Shown here: positions 1-8,796 of the stretch, piece after piece | How positions within the stretch are numbered: the first letter of the stretch is position 1 | Layout: every line of letters starts with the position of its first letter | Assembly: GCF_001590835.1 (NCBI RefSeq) | Contig: NZ_LTAQ01000001.1 | Span: 635,132-699,131, forward strand | Direction of reading: 5' to 3' | From: Bacillus gaemokensis | Lineage (GTDB): Bacteria > Bacillota > Bacilli > Bacillales > Bacillaceae_G | Length of the DNA stretch: 64,000 bases | The notes under the pieces: generated by a model | The model's input: only the letters and a program-made list of their open reading frames with translations | The model's database searches: none | Told to the model about the DNA's origin: nothing | Position numbers and translations under genes: made by a program

Positions 1-131
1 TTCTTTTCATCAATAATTGCTTGTACCCTTTCCCTTAATTCTGGACGTACATACGGATGATGATTAATTACACGTGAAACCGTTGCTTTAGACACTCCAG
101 CTAATTTAGCGATGTCTTCAATTGTAGAAAT
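1..131 (-). CDS. LacI-family transcriptional regulator, N-terminal part (cut by window edge)
   Basis: Reading leftwards, the minus strand encodes the LacI helix-turn-helix: residues of the type [19 protein letters not shown], followed by the hinge-side [13 protein letters not shown]. This DNA-binding head is diagnostic of LacI/GalR repressors; the ligand-binding domain lies outside the window. No ATG, GTG or TTG occurs in frame between the upstream stop codon and the HTH. The best initiation point is an ATT at 131-129, placed 8 nt after a strong AAGGGGG ribosome binding site (146-140). The gene is divergent from the HAD phosphatase at 220. The regulated pathway cannot be told from this fragment. 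Family certain, start codon inferred. Confidence 0.85.
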   Translation of the reverse strand, partial: MSTIEDIAKLAGVSKATVSRVINHHPYVRPELRERVQAIIDEK

Positions 132-219
132 TTTAACTACCCCCTTGACCTGTAATGCATTTCAGAGTGTACAGTTTATGGTAAGTTTTACATCTATTAT
201 AAACGAGGTGATATGAAAT

Positions 220-975
220 ATGGAGAAAATTCAAATTTCAGGAGAGATTATTGAAATAAACGCAATTGCCTTTGATAAAGACGGTACATTATTTCAAGCT
301 ATTCCCTTTTGGCAAGAAATTGATAGATTACGACGACAGAAATTCTTACAAATTGTTGGTGAAGAATATCGGCTACTTTGGGAAAAAGCGGTTGGATTTA
401 TTCCCCCTAACCAAGTTGATTTTAAAGGGCTATTAGCGGTTGCATCTGAGGACGAGGAAATTATTGTTGTCGCAAGCCTCTTCTATCAAATTACAAAATA
501 TCCATGGCACCATTGTAAAGAAATTGCCACAGCTATTTTTAGGGAGAGTAATGAACAATTATGTATTACAGAGGCATTTCATCCTATTAATGGAGCAGCT
601 GAATGTATACATTCCTTACAACAAGCAGGCATATATACAGGTATTCTCACCTCTGATAATAAAATAAGAACGAAAAAGTGTATTGATTTACTTCACTTAC
701 CACCTCTTCATTTTCTCTTTACTCCAGAAGATGTGGAAAACGGAAAGCCTAATCCAGAAATGATTCTAAAAACATGTAAGCATCTTGATATTAAACCAAA
801 TGAGTTAGTAATGGTTGGAGATACTGTTGTAGATGTAAAAATGGCTAAAGAGGCCGGAAGTATTGCTGTAGGCATTGCAAATCATGAACATGCCATAGAA
901 GAACTAACACCTTATGCAGATTTTATTATTTCCGATTACAGTGATATACAAGTCTTAACGAAAAAAAGACAGTAG
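220..975 (+). CDS. HAD-superfamily hydrolase, phosphoglycolate-phosphatase-like
   Basis: A 251-residue cytoplasmic HAD phosphatase. Motif I is DKDGT with catalytic Asp19 and Asp21, motif II is the TSD at about 144-146, motif III is the Lys of KPNP near 176, and motif IV is VGDTVVDV starting near 199. The helical cap between motifs I and II is typical of subfamily IA (phosphoglycolate phosphatase and relatives). The start is supported by GAGGTGA 8 nt upstream. Substrate is not predictable; HAD-IA members act on small phosphorylated metabolites. It stands alone, divergent from the LacI-type gene, and that shared intergenic region suggests possible but unproven co-regulation. Confidence 0.85.
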   Translation: MEKIQISGEIIEINAIAFDKDGTLFQAIPFWQEIDRLRRQKFLQIVGEEYRLLWEKAVGFIPPNQVDFKGLLAVASEDEEIIVVASLFYQITKYPWHHCKEIATAIFRESNEQLCITEAFHPINGAAECIHSLQQAGIYTGILTSDNKIRTKKCIDLLHLPPLHFLFTPEDVENGKPNPEMILKTCKHLDIKPNELVMVGDTVVDVKMAKEAGSIAVGIANHEHAIEELTPYADFIISDYSDIQVLTKKRQ

Positions 976-1071
976 ACAAAAGCTTATCTACTGCATCCAT
1001 ATCATAACTAGTATAAAGAAAACTACAACTGAGGGGGGTGTAGGATTTTCGGTTATATACTAGGTATTTAT

Positions 1072-1124
1072 CCCGTTCTAACGGGCGGTAAACCTTCCAA
1101 TCTTTCAAGTGGAAGGTTTACCGC
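1072..1124. repeat. Imperfect-palindrome element, copy 1
   Basis: Contains a short hairpin (cccgtt/aacggg, 1072-1085) directly followed by a perfect 15-bp inverted repeat: arm 1085-1099, arm 1110-1124, 10-nt loop. No T run follows, so it is a poor intrinsic terminator. The core taacgggcggtaaa resembles taacgagcagtaaa at 28472, suggesting a dispersed family. It lies between the convergent HAD and ankyrin genes. Confidence 0.6.
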
Positions 1125-1147
1125 ACATAAGAACCATTTGCGGTAAT

Positions 1148-1543
1148 TTAAGTAAGGGCTGTTACATACTCAAAAACACGATGCGCTGCTTCCCCGCCCA
1201 TTCTTGCATGCTGAAGAAGAGGAATACCATGTGGTCCCGATGCACGCAATGCTTCTGGTTGTACTACTAAAATTGCTTGAACAATTGCAAGTTCTCCAAG
1301 CATTGCCGCTGCAAAAATATCCATACGTGCCCCTTTTTCTAATAAATAAAGAGCAATATCTCTACGACCTACATGTGCGGCTGCTCCTAAAGCACTTTCC
1401 CAGTCTGCACCGCCCCAATTATAAGAAGCATGAAGCAAACTTGGATGTTCTGATAGAAGCTCCTGCACCTTCTCAAAATCTCCATGAGCTGCCATGACAA
1501 ATCCTCTCACTAATTCAGTGGTAATACGTTCCTCTGTTTGCAT
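1148..1543 (-). CDS. Small ankyrin-repeat protein
   Basis: 131 residues made almost wholly of degenerate ankyrin repeats: about 20-50 (HGDFEKVQELLSEHPSLLHA), then an ALGAAAHVGRRDIALYLLEKGA repeat at about 51-72, then AAMLGELAIVQAILVVQPEAL. No signal peptide or membrane segment, so cytoplasmic. Ankyrin repeats bind proteins; no partner is evident. The start has GGAG 7 nt upstream and lies inside the last codons of the ATP-binding protein gene (34-nt overlap), so it is very probably the last gene of the ferric-complex transporter operon and translationally linked to it. Function in iron uptake is not known. Confidence 0.8.
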   Translation of the reverse strand: MQTEERITTELVRGFVMAAHGDFEKVQELLSEHPSLLHASYNWGGADWESALGAAAHVGRRDIALYLLEKGARMDIFAAAMLGELAIVQAILVVQPEALRASGPHGIPLLQHARMGGEAAHRVFEYVTALT

Positions 1544-2328
1544 CTCTCTTCTCCTTTTTCACAAATTCGTTTCGGAGTAAAAAACGGTTTTTCGCTCCCT
1601 TGAAAAATGTCGACCTCAATTCCAAAGACGTGCTGAAACATTTGATGACATAACACGCATTCTGGTACCCCGTCATATTGAATTGCTCCTTGCTTTAAAA
1701 CGAGTAAACGATCGCTATATTGAGCTGCTTGGTTAATATCATGAAGAACCATTACAATCGTCATACCAAACTCTTCATTTAATCGCTTGACGAGTTCCAT
1801 TACTTCTAACTGATGGACAATATCTAAAAAGGTTGTCGGCTCATCTAACAGCAAAACATTTGTGCGCTGTGATAATGTCATTGCAATCCAAGCACGTTGT
1901 CTTTCCCCACCTGATAGAGATTGCAGGAGCCGATATTCATATCCTTCTAACTTTGTAACTGATAATGCCCAATCCACAATCTCTTCATCTTCTTTACCTA
2001 AACGACTGTTCCATGATTTATGAGGTTGTCTGCCAAACTCCACCAACTCCTTAACTGTTAAATCTAGTTGGTGATCTTGCATTTGTGGTAGCATCGCTAA
2101 CTGCTTCGCAACTTCTGCGCTTTTCATACTATGAATGTTTTTCCCATTTAAAACAATTTCACCCATTTTAGGATCTAGTAATCTTGCTATTAAACGTAAT
2201 AATGTCGACTTCCCCGATCCATTTGGGCCAATTAAACTAATCATTTCACCAGCTTCAATATGTAGGTTCATATCTTGCATTTGAAATCTTTCTGAATGCG
2301 CATAAGACACCTCTTTAACGGAAAGCAC
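1510..2328 (-). CDS. Iron-complex ABC transporter, ATP-binding protein (FecE/FhuC type)
   Basis: 272 residues. Walker A GPNGSGKS at about 34-41, signature LSGGERQR near 138, Walker B VLLLDEP near 158 and the H-loop His of VLHD mark an ABC ATPase. Its class is the siderophore/heme/cobalamin importers (FecE, FhuC, BtuD), which power import through a FecCD-type permease. It overlaps the upstream permease gene by 14 nt and the downstream ankyrin gene by 34 nt, indicating one operon. Expression should follow the Fur boxes upstream of the binding-protein gene at about 4.3 kb. Substrate (siderophore or heme) is not determined by sequence alone. Confidence 0.93.
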   Translation of the reverse strand: MLSVKEVSYAHSERFQMQDMNLHIEAGEMISLIGPNGSGKSTLLRLIARLLDPKMGEIVLNGKNIHSMKSAEVAKQLAMLPQMQDHQLDLTVKELVEFGRQPHKSWNSRLGKEDEEIVDWALSVTKLEGYEYRLLQSLSGGERQRAWIAMTLSQRTNVLLLDEPTTFLDIVHQLEVMELVKRLNEEFGMTIVMVLHDINQAAQYSDRLLVLKQGAIQYDGVPECVLCHQMFQHVFGIEVDIFQGSEKPFFTPKRICEKGEERCKQRNVLPLN

Positions 2329-3352
2329 TTTGTTTTCCTCCCCTCTGGATTAAATATAAGAAGAACGGACCGCCCAAGAAGGATAGTAAAATTCCAACAG
2401 GTAACTCAATAGGATCAAACCAACTTCTAGCAATTGCATCAGCAAAAACAAGTAATACCCCACCACCTAAGCAAGAGAGAGGCAGTAAATATCGATAATC
2501 ATTTCCGACTAATAGACGTAACATATGCGGAACAACAAGTCCAACAAATCCAATGAGTCCAGAAACACTTACCGCGATTCCAGCTAATAGTGTACTTACT
2601 ACGATTAAGAAAAAGCGACTACGTTCTACGTTGTGCCCAAGTAGCTTTGCCATTTCATCTCCAAGCATAAGCACACGAATGTGTTTAATACCAAAGAAAG
2701 CTAAGACAATGGCAAAGATCGCATAATAAATAATCATATTAAGGTGAGCCCAGCTTACACCACCGATTCCACCTGCGAGCCATGGTAAAACAGATTGTAC
2801 TTTATCACTATGAAGTAACATTAATGCTGAAGTTGCAGCACCAATCAAGGCATTTATTGAAACACCAACCAATACAATACGTGACGGAGGCGCTCCTTTT
2901 TGCCAGGATAAAGCATAAATTACCATTGCTGTAATAAATGCTCCTAAAAAAGCTCCAAGCGGTAGAAATGCCATATGCTGCGGAAATAAAATCATAATAA
3001 AAATGGCAACGAAGCCCGCTCCTGATGAAACGCCAATGATTCCAGGATCAGCAAGTGGATTTCGCATAACCCCTTGTAGCAATGCCCCTGATGCCGCTAA
3101 GCATGTACCTACAATAAAGCCAACAAGTACACGCGGTATCCGAAGATCCCATACAATTCGGTGGACTGTTGAATTCTCATCTTGTATACCTCCTGCAATA
3201 TCTTGCAATGAAAAGGATAAACTCCCTGCAATGAGTCCATAAAAGAGGGCCAGGACGGTTAGTACAACTAAACTAACCGTCAATATCCATCTTTTCTTTG
3301 CAAAAGGATGTGCCTTTTCTTTTACTACTGCATTACTCTGCATGTTCATCAT
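2315..3352 (-). CDS. Iron-complex ABC transporter, FecCD-family permease
   Basis: 345 residues with multiple hydrophobic segments and the FecCD family hallmarks: the early DLRIPRVLVGFIVGTCLAAS, then GALLQGVMRNPLADPGIIG, and near the C-terminus SGLIGFVGLVVPHMLRLLVG. A homodimer of such a subunit would form the membrane channel, since only one permease gene is present. Its start overlaps the binding-protein stop by 4 nt (ATGA), typical of translational coupling; ATGs at codons 1, 2 and 4 are all possible. Operon order on the minus strand is binding protein, permease, ATPase, ankyrin protein. Confidence 0.93.
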   Translation of the reverse strand: MMNMQSNAVVKEKAHPFAKKRWILTVSLVVLTVLALFYGLIAGSLSFSLQDIAGGIQDENSTVHRIVWDLRIPRVLVGFIVGTCLAASGALLQGVMRNPLADPGIIGVSSGAGFVAIFIMILFPQHMAFLPLGAFLGAFITAMVIYALSWQKGAPPSRIVLVGVSINALIGAATSALMLLHSDKVQSVLPWLAGGIGGVSWAHLNMIIYYAIFAIVLAFFGIKHIRVLMLGDEMAKLLGHNVERSRFFLIVVSTLLAGIAVSVSGLIGFVGLVVPHMLRLLVGNDYRYLLPLSCLGGGVLLVFADAIARSWFDPIELPVGILLSFLGGPFFLYLIQRGGKQSAFR

Positions 3353-4296
3353 TTCCTTACATCTTGTATACTTTTATACATAAAGTCCATCGCTTCAGTT
3401 ACTTTCGTTCCAGGATTTGAACCGAATAAATCTGGTGGTAAAATAACAACGCGATTTTGTTTTACTGCTTCTAAGTTTTTCCACGCTTCGTTTTTCATCA
3501 TTTCACCTTCAAATGCTTTTTTCACACCTGCAGGATCGCCGTGGGTAATTAAGAAAATAACCTCTGGGTTTGCTTCAATAATTCTTTCTACACTAAGCTG
3601 TGCATATTGCGGATATTCCTTCATTTTCGGGAACTCTGCAGCAATATTTTTACCACCTGTTTTCTCTAAAATATCACCTGATAAAGAGTTTGGTAATGCC
3701 GCTAAGTATGTACCTGGTGCTCCGTAAACTAGTAATGCTTTTACATCGCTCTTTTTCTCATATTTTTTCATCTGATCGTTAATTTTTTGATTTAATTCTT
3801 TCGATTTATTTTCTTTTTGCATTAATGTTCCATATATATCGATACTCTTCTGAATATCTTTTATAGAGTTTGCTGAAGAAATCATCACCTTTGTTCCTTG
3901 TCCCTCAACTGTCGGAATATTTTTTTGGAACCCGTTATTCGCCACAAGAAGGTCGGGTTTCAAACTAGCAATTTGCTCAAAGTTTGGTTGATGCGCATTC
4001 CCGATTACTTGTGCTTTCTTTAAATCGTCTGGAAGTGTTAATTTCGTATCTGGACGGCCGACAATTTTACCACCTAGTGCATGAATGATATTCATATCGC
4101 CTACACTCAGAGTAGCAAAACTTTTCGGGGTCTTATCAAATGTTACTTTTCTGTCTGAGAAGTCGGTAATCTCGATTTGTTTTTTTCCTTTGTCTGTTTT
4201 TGTTGCAGACGCTTTTTCGTTGTCTTTTGCATTGCAACCGATTAACAAGAAAAAAATAGATAGAATCGCTGTAAACAGCGTTATATATTTTTTCAT
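3349..4296 (-). CDS. Iron-complex ABC transporter, substrate-binding lipoprotein
   Basis: 315 residues. A lipoprotein signal peptide ends in LLIGC with Cys21 the likely lipidated residue, so it is anchored on the outer face of the membrane. The rest matches the class III (FecB/FhuD/BtuF-type) binding fold: an N-terminal ITDFSDRKVTFDKTPKSFATL segment, a long helical linker around 150-170, and a C-terminal HGDPAG/LFGSNPGTKVTEAMDFM lobe. First gene of the operon, with a GAGGTGA ribosome binding site and two Fur-type boxes just upstream. The ligand could be a siderophore or heme; I could not assign a named orthologue. Confidence 0.92.
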   Translation of the reverse strand: MKKYITLFTAILSIFFLLIGCNAKDNEKASATKTDKGKKQIEITDFSDRKVTFDKTPKSFATLSVGDMNIIHALGGKIVGRPDTKLTLPDDLKKAQVIGNAHQPNFEQIASLKPDLLVANNGFQKNIPTVEGQGTKVMISSANSIKDIQKSIDIYGTLMQKENKSKELNQKINDQMKKYEKKSDVKALLVYGAPGTYLAALPNSLSGDILEKTGGKNIAAEFPKMKEYPQYAQLSVERIIEANPEVIFLITHGDPAGVKKAFEGEMMKNEAWKNLEAVKQNRVVILPPDLFGSNPGTKVTEAMDFMYKSIQDVRK

Positions 4297-4311
4297 TTCC
4301 TCACCTCTAAT

Positions 4312-4370
4312 TGATAATGATAATCATTAACTACCATTCTACTTTAATTGATAAGGATTATCATTGTCAA
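4312..4370 (-). promoter_or_regulatory. Two Fur boxes upstream of the ferric-complex operon
   Basis: 4312-4329 reads TGATAATGATAATCATTA, near-perfect to the classic Fur operator, and 4349-4370 holds a second dyad (TGATAAGGATTATCA core). Both are within 75 nt of the lipoprotein start codon. Iron-dependent repression by Fur is the expected outcome. Confidence 0.88.
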
Positions 4371-4410
4371 TACAAACCGCATACATTTTCTACAAAATTT
4401 TACTTATACT

Positions 4411-4450
4411 AAAAAACGCTACAAAAAGGATACTCTTTTCGTAGCGTTTT
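4411..4450 (-). terminator. Intrinsic terminator after yrhC
   Basis: A 10-bp stem (AAAACGCTAC at 4413-4422 paired with 4441-4450) is followed by a T run in the minus-strand direction, just downstream of the yrhC stop. Its symmetry may also stop rightward transcripts. Confidence 0.75.
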
Positions 4451-4461
4451 ATCTAGCAATC

Positions 4462-4689
4462 TTATTCATATTCGTTCTCCTCTAACTGATCACGCAGCAT
4501 TTTTACACGTTTGAAAAAGAAAAATGACGCACCTAAAAAGAAAACAATAGCGCTCATCATGGTAAATAATTGTGGTGTCGCTCTTCCCTCATTTGGAATC
4601 AGTAACCCAATCATTAAAAATGAGCCTAGCGCAAGGAGAACTTGACCGAAGCGAATATAATCTGCTATTTTCTGTTGTAACTCTTTCAT
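4462..4689 (-). CDS. yrhC: YrhC-family small membrane protein
   Basis: 75 residues from the start at MKELQQKIADYIRFGQ. There are two transmembrane stretches (about 15-32 and 39-57) separated by a short polar loop, and a charged tail ending in EENEYE. Size and pattern match B. subtilis YrhC, the last gene of the yrrT-mtnN-mccA-mccB-yrhC operon. The reading frame is open further upstream, but AGGAGG lies just before this ATG and the upstream residues look non-coding. Function unknown. Here adhE separates it from mccB, so it may have its own promoter. Confidence 0.75.
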   Translation of the reverse strand: MKELQQKIADYIRFGQVLLALGSFLMIGLLIPNEGRATPQLFTMMSAIVFFLGASFFFFKRVKMLRDQLEENEYE

Positions 4690-4780
4690 ACATCTACCAC
4701 TCCTCCTTCTCACTGTATCATATTCTACTAGTTTCAGAGGCATGCAAATACAGCCAATGAGGGAGAAGTTTTCCAAAGTA

Positions 4781-4808
4781 AAAGAGCTGCTAAAAATGCA
4801 GCTCTTTT
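4781..4808 (-). terminator. Intrinsic terminator after adhE
   Basis: AAAGAGCTGC pairs with GCAGCTCTTT around a 7-nt loop, with T-rich tails on both strands; it follows the adhE stop at 4816 in the minus direction. Confidence 0.8.
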
Positions 4809-4815
4809 TCATTCA

Positions 4816-7419
4816 TTACACACCTTTATACGCTTCCATATATACTTCTTTCAGTTCTGAAATAAGCGGTAATTTTGGATTTGCTGTTGTACATTGATCT
4901 TCAAAAGCTCTTTCTGCAAGTAGTTCAACAACTCCTTCAAATACTGCTTGTTCTACACCTTGTCCAGCAATGCTCATGTTCATATTTAGTTCTTTTCCAA
5001 GAGCGATAATTGCTTGTACGAGTGATTCTACACCTTCTTCTACTGTACGTGCTGGAAGTCCAAGCATTCTTGCAATATGAGCGTACCGTTCATCAGCAAC
5101 AAAGTGCTCATATTTTGGGAACAAGGCATGTTTTCTTGGTTTAATTGCATTATAGCGAATTACATGTGGCATTAAAATTGCATTGGCGCGGCCGTGTGGA
5201 ATATGAAATTCTGGTCCAATTTTATGTGCCAAGCTATGGTTAATGCCAAGAAATGCATTAGCAAATGCCATTCCTGCAATTGCAGACGCGTTATGCATTT
5301 TCTCACGTGCCTCTTCATCATTTCCATCTTTGTATGCTCTCGGTAAATATTTGAATACAAGATCAATTGCTTTTAATGCTAAACCATCTGTATAATCATT
5401 TGCCATAATAGACACGTACGCTTCAATCGCATGTGTTAATACATCCATTCCAGTATCTGCTGTTACATGCGGCGGTACTGTCATTACAAATTGCGGATCG
5501 ACAATCGCTACATCTGGTGTTAATTCATAATCAGCAAGCGGATATTTTATATTGTTCTTCTTATCTGTAATAACCGCAAATGGCGTCACTTCTGAACCTG
5601 TTCCTGATGTCGTTGGAATCGCTATAAATTGCGCTTTGTTTCCAAGATTTGGATATTTACATGTCCGTTTTCTTATATCTAAAAACTTTTGCTTAATTCC
5701 AAAGAATGTTGTTTCTGGATGCTCATAAAATAACCACATTCCTTTTGCTGCATCCATTGCTGATCCACCGCCAAGAGCAATAATTACATCAGGCTTAAAA
5801 CTTCTCATCATTTCAGCACCTTTAAAGACAGTTTCATCTGACGGATCTGGTTCTACTTCAAAGAACACTTCTACCTTTACATCATTTATATGTCTACGTA
5901 AATAGTGCATTACTGTATCGACGTAACCATGCTCTACCATTCCAGGGTCTGTTACAATAAATGCTCGTGAGATGTTTCGCATATTTGCTAAATATCCTGT
6001 AGCATGTTTTTCAAAATAAATTTTGGGTGGCAGTTTAAACCACTGCATATTCTTTTTTCTGCTTGCTAACCTTTTTATATTTAATAAATGTGTTGCTGTT
6101 ACATTTTGAGAAACAGAGTTCTTTCCGTATGATCCACATCCAAGTGTAAGCGATGGAATAAACGCATTATATATATCACCAATTCCGCCTTGTGATGACG
6201 GAGCATTTACGATTAGACGACATGCTTTCATACGTAAACCAAATTGTTTTTGTACTTCTTTATTTGTTGAATGAATAACTGCCGAATGCCCTAAACCACC
6301 AAGGTCTAGCATCCCTTCACAATATATAAAACCTTCTTCTAATGAGTTTGCTTTTACACAAGCTAATACCGGGCTCAACTTTTCGCGAGATAGCGGATAG
6401 GCTGCCCCGACACCTTTAATTTCAGCTACGAGCATCTTTGTATCTTTTGGTACAGTAATCCCTACTAATGCCGCAATATAGTATGCTGACTTACCTACAA
6501 TATCACTATTTACTGCACATGTATTTTCATTAATGACAAGCTTCTCTAATTTTTTTTGTTCCTCTTCTGTTACAAAGTAACAATTATTTGCTAGCATTTC
6601 TTCTTTCACATCATCATAGATTTCTTTATCTACAATCATTGCTTGTTCAGAAGCACAAATCATACCGTTATCAAATGTTTTTGATAAAATCAAATCATTT
6701 ACAGCACGTTTTACATGTGCTGATTTCTCTATATAACAAGGTACATTTCCAGGTCCTACTCCAAGCGCTGGTTTACCAGTAGAATACGCTGATTTCACCA
6801 TCCCTGCGCCTCCAGTTGCCAGAACAAGTGCAACACCTTCATGATTCATTAATTGCTTTGTTGCCTCAACAGAAGGTTTTTCAATCCATTGCATACAGTT
6901 CTCTGGCGCACCCGCCTTCACTGCTGCATCACGTAATGTTGTAGCTGCTGCAATCGAGCAGTTTTGTGCAGAAGGATGAAATGCGAAAATAATTGGGTTT
7001 CTTGTTTTCATTGCGATTAACGCTTTAAACATCGTTGTCGAAGTTGGATTCGTTACTGGTGTTACCCCAGCAACTACACCAACTGGTTCTGCAATTTCTA
7101 TGATTTCTTCATGAGGATCTTCATGAATGATTCCCACTGTTTTATCCCTTTTCATACTATGCCAAATATATTCGGTGGCAAAAATATTTTTGATGCACTT
7201 GTCTTCATATACACCGCGGCCCGTTTCCTCAACAGCCATTTTCGCAAGCGGCATATGTTGGTCTACACCCGCAAGTGCCATTTCATGTACAATGTTGTCA
7301 ATTTGCTCTTGTGTAAAATCCTCTAATGCCCGTAAAGCTTCCTGACCGTTCTTCACCAACGTATCAATCATTTCTGTTACTTCTTGCATCTCATTTACAA
7401 CTTTCTCTTTGACTACCAT
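4816..7419 (-). CDS. adhE: Bifunctional acetaldehyde-CoA/alcohol dehydrogenase
   Basis: 867 residues, the normal AdhE length. The N-terminal CoA-acylating aldehyde dehydrogenase domain carries the catalytic Cys in [10 protein letters not shown] and the [12 protein letters not shown] segment. The C-terminal iron alcohol dehydrogenase domain has the NAD-binding [13 protein letters not shown] and the metal-site motifs [18 protein letters not shown] and [14 protein letters not shown]. It converts acetyl-CoA to acetaldehyde and then ethanol, reoxidising two NADH per acetyl-CoA in anaerobic growth; family members form filaments (spirosomes). AGGAGAG precedes the ATG. Two Rex-type operators upstream predict induction at high NADH/NAD. 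It sits between mccB and yrhC with terminators on both sides, so it is an independent unit inserted in a conserved gene order. Confidence 0.97.
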   Translation of the reverse strand: MVVKEKVVNEMQEVTEMIDTLVKNGQEALRALEDFTQEQIDNIVHEMALAGVDQHMPLAKMAVEETGRGVYEDKCIKNIFATEYIWHSMKRDKTVGIIHEDPHEEIIEIAEPVGVVAGVTPVTNPTSTTMFKALIAMKTRNPIIFAFHPSAQNCSIAAATTLRDAAVKAGAPENCMQWIEKPSVEATKQLMNHEGVALVLATGGAGMVKSAYSTGKPALGVGPGNVPCYIEKSAHVKRAVNDLILSKTFDNGMICASEQAMIVDKEIYDDVKEEMLANNCYFVTEEEQKKLEKLVINENTCAVNSDIVGKSAYYIAALVGITVPKDTKMLVAEIKGVGAAYPLSREKLSPVLACVKANSLEEGFIYCEGMLDLGGLGHSAVIHSTNKEVQKQFGLRMKACRLIVNAPSSQGGIGDIYNAFIPSLTLGCGSYGKNSVSQNVTATHLLNIKRLASRKKNMQWFKLPPKIYFEKHATGYLANMRNISRAFIVTDPGMVEHGYVDTVMHYLRRHINDVKVEVFFEVEPDPSDETVFKGAEMMRSFKPDVIIALGGGSAMDAAKGMWLFYEHPETTFFGIKQKFLDIRKRTCKYPNLGNKAQFIAIPTTSGTGSEVTPFAVITDKKNNIKYPLADYELTPDVAIVDPQFVMTVPPHVTADTGMDVLTHAIEAYVSIMANDYTDGLALKAIDLVFKYLPRAYKDGNDEEAREKMHNASAIAGMAFANAFLGINHSLAHKIGPEFHIPHGRANAILMPHVIRYNAIKPRKHALFPKYEHFVADERYAHIARMLGLPARTVEEGVESLVQAIIALGKELNMNMSIAGQGVEQAVFEGVVELLAERAFEDQCTTANPKLPLISELKEVYMEAYKGV

Positions 7420-7507
7420 GTAAATCTCTCCTATTCTGCTATTTGGTCTTATAAAGTCCCTATTAGCGTAAAAAAATAGAGTTACTTTTCTACATGAATC
7501 CCATTAT

Positions 7508-7532
7508 TTGTGAAGTTTTTCACAAAATTATA
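7508..7532 (-). promoter_or_regulatory. adhE -10 region and Rex operator 1
   Basis: 7508-7525 reads TTGTGAAGTTTTTCACAA, an exact match to the Gram-positive Rex consensus TTGTGAA-N4-TTCACAA. A minus-strand TATAAT lies at 7532-7527, so the operator covers the predicted transcription start of adhE, which would let NADH-free Rex block initiation. No clear -35 was found. Confidence 0.82.
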
Positions 7533-7593
7533 TATGAAGCATCGTTTCTTGATTTTACTATACACGAAATCTTTTTCTTTGTGTGTGTCTGGT

Positions 7594-7611
7594 TTGTGAA
7601 ATTATTCACAT
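7594..7611. promoter_or_regulatory. Rex operator 2
   Basis: TTGTGAAATTATTCACAT differs from the Rex palindrome consensus only at the last base. It lies 69 bp upstream of operator 1, centre-to-centre about 86 bp, suggesting cooperative or looped Rex repression of adhE. Confidence 0.75.
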
Positions 7612-7627
7612 TTAAAACTACAAGAAA

Positions 7628-7651
7628 AGCACTGCCCTATTTAGCAGTGCT
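7628..7651 (-). terminator. Intrinsic terminator after mccB
   Basis: AGCACTGC/GCAGTGCT stem with an 8-nt loop followed by TTTTC in the minus direction, 9 nt beyond the mccB stop. It separates mccB from adhE. Confidence 0.75.
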
Positions 7652-7659
7652 CCTTTTCA

Positions 7660-8793
7660 TTATGCTAACGCTTGTGCTAAATCTTCAATTAAATCTTGGC
7701 CATCTTCAATGCCGACAGAAATACGAATTAATGTATCTGTAATTCCTAATTCTTTACGACGATCTGCTGGAATAGATGCGTGTGTCATTTGAGCAGGAAT
7801 AGAAACTAGGCTTTCTACTGCTCCTAAACTTTCAGCAAGTGTAAAGTACTGCACTTTCTCAAGTACTTTATTTAACGTTTCTTCACTATCTACATCAAAT
7901 GAGATAATTGCACCGTATCCGTTTGCTTGTTCTTTTGCTAATTCATGATTGGAATGCGACTCAAGACCTGGGTAATATACTTTGTTTACTTTTGGATGAT
8001 TGTTCAAGAACTCCGCAATTGCACGTGCATTTGTTTCATGCTCTTCCATACGAATCCCTAATGTTTTTAAACCGCGAAGTAATAAAAAGCTGTCTTGTGG
8101 TCCAAGAATACCACCTGTTGAGTTTTGAACAAAATGAAGATCTTCTGCTAATTGTGGGCTATTTACAACAACTAATCCAGCGACAACATCACTATGTCCA
8201 CCTAAATATTTCGTTGCACTATGAAGGACAATATCTGCACCTAAAGAAATTGGAGACTGCCAGTACGGTGTCATAAATGTGTTATCAATAATTGTTAGTA
8301 AACCTTTTTCTTTTGCAAGTGTAGAAATTTGCTTAATATCTGTAATTTTTAATAGTGGGTTTGTTGGTGTTTCTACATAAATCGCTTTCGTGTTAGGACG
8401 AATTGCCTCTGCTACTTCGTCTAAGTTTGTTGTATCAATAAATGTATGCTCAATCCCAAAGCGGTTCAATACTTTTGTAATGACGCGATACGTTCCGCCA
8501 TAAACATCATCTGTTAAAATGACATGATCCCCTTTTGAGAATAACATAATCGTTGCTGTAATAGCAGCCATCCCTGAACCAAAAGCAAATCCTGCATGAC
8601 CGTTTTCTAGCACTGCAATCATTTCTTCTAATGCAGAACGCGTTGGATTTCCTGTACGTGAATATTCATATCCTTGATGTTTACCAACCGCCTCTTGTTT
8701 ATACGTACTTGTTTGATAAATCGGTACGTTTACAGATCCAGTTAAAGGTTCTCCTATGCGAATACCATGAATTAACTTTGTTTTTGCTCTCAT
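7660..8793 (-). CDS. mccB: Cystathionine gamma-lyase / homocysteine gamma-lyase
   Basis: 377-residue Cys/Met-metabolism PLP enzyme. The PLP-binding Lys is in HSATKYLGGHSDV near residue 195; the N-terminal YEYSRTGNPTR and GSGMAAI motifs are typical. In B. subtilis MccB (YrhB) splits cystathionine to cysteine, 2-oxobutyrate and ammonia and can release H2S from homocysteine, completing reverse transsulfuration. The gene starts 3 nt after the mccA stop, as in the B. subtilis operon. A metB/metC-type role is the main alternative, but adjacency to mccA, mtnN and yrrT favours MccB. Confidence 0.9.
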   Translation of the reverse strand: MRAKTKLIHGIRIGEPLTGSVNVPIYQTSTYKQEAVGKHQGYEYSRTGNPTRSALEEMIAVLENGHAGFAFGSGMAAITATIMLFSKGDHVILTDDVYGGTYRVITKVLNRFGIEHTFIDTTNLDEVAEAIRPNTKAIYVETPTNPLLKITDIKQISTLAKEKGLLTIIDNTFMTPYWQSPISLGADIVLHSATKYLGGHSDVVAGLVVVNSPQLAEDLHFVQNSTGGILGPQDSFLLLRGLKTLGIRMEEHETNARAIAEFLNNHPKVNKVYYPGLESHSNHELAKEQANGYGAIISFDVDSEETLNKVLEKVQYFTLAESLGAVESLVSIPAQMTHASIPADRRKELGITDTLIRISVGIEDGQDLIEDLAQALA

Positions 8794-8796
8794 TTT

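Noticed and set aside
926-1108. Minus-strand 60-residue ORF
   Set aside because: Overlaps the HAD 3' end and the palindromic element, has no ribosome binding site and no recognisable composition.
4462-4812. Longer 116-residue start of yrhC
   Set aside because: Upstream residues extend through the terminator region of adhE; a 75-residue protein matches YrhC.
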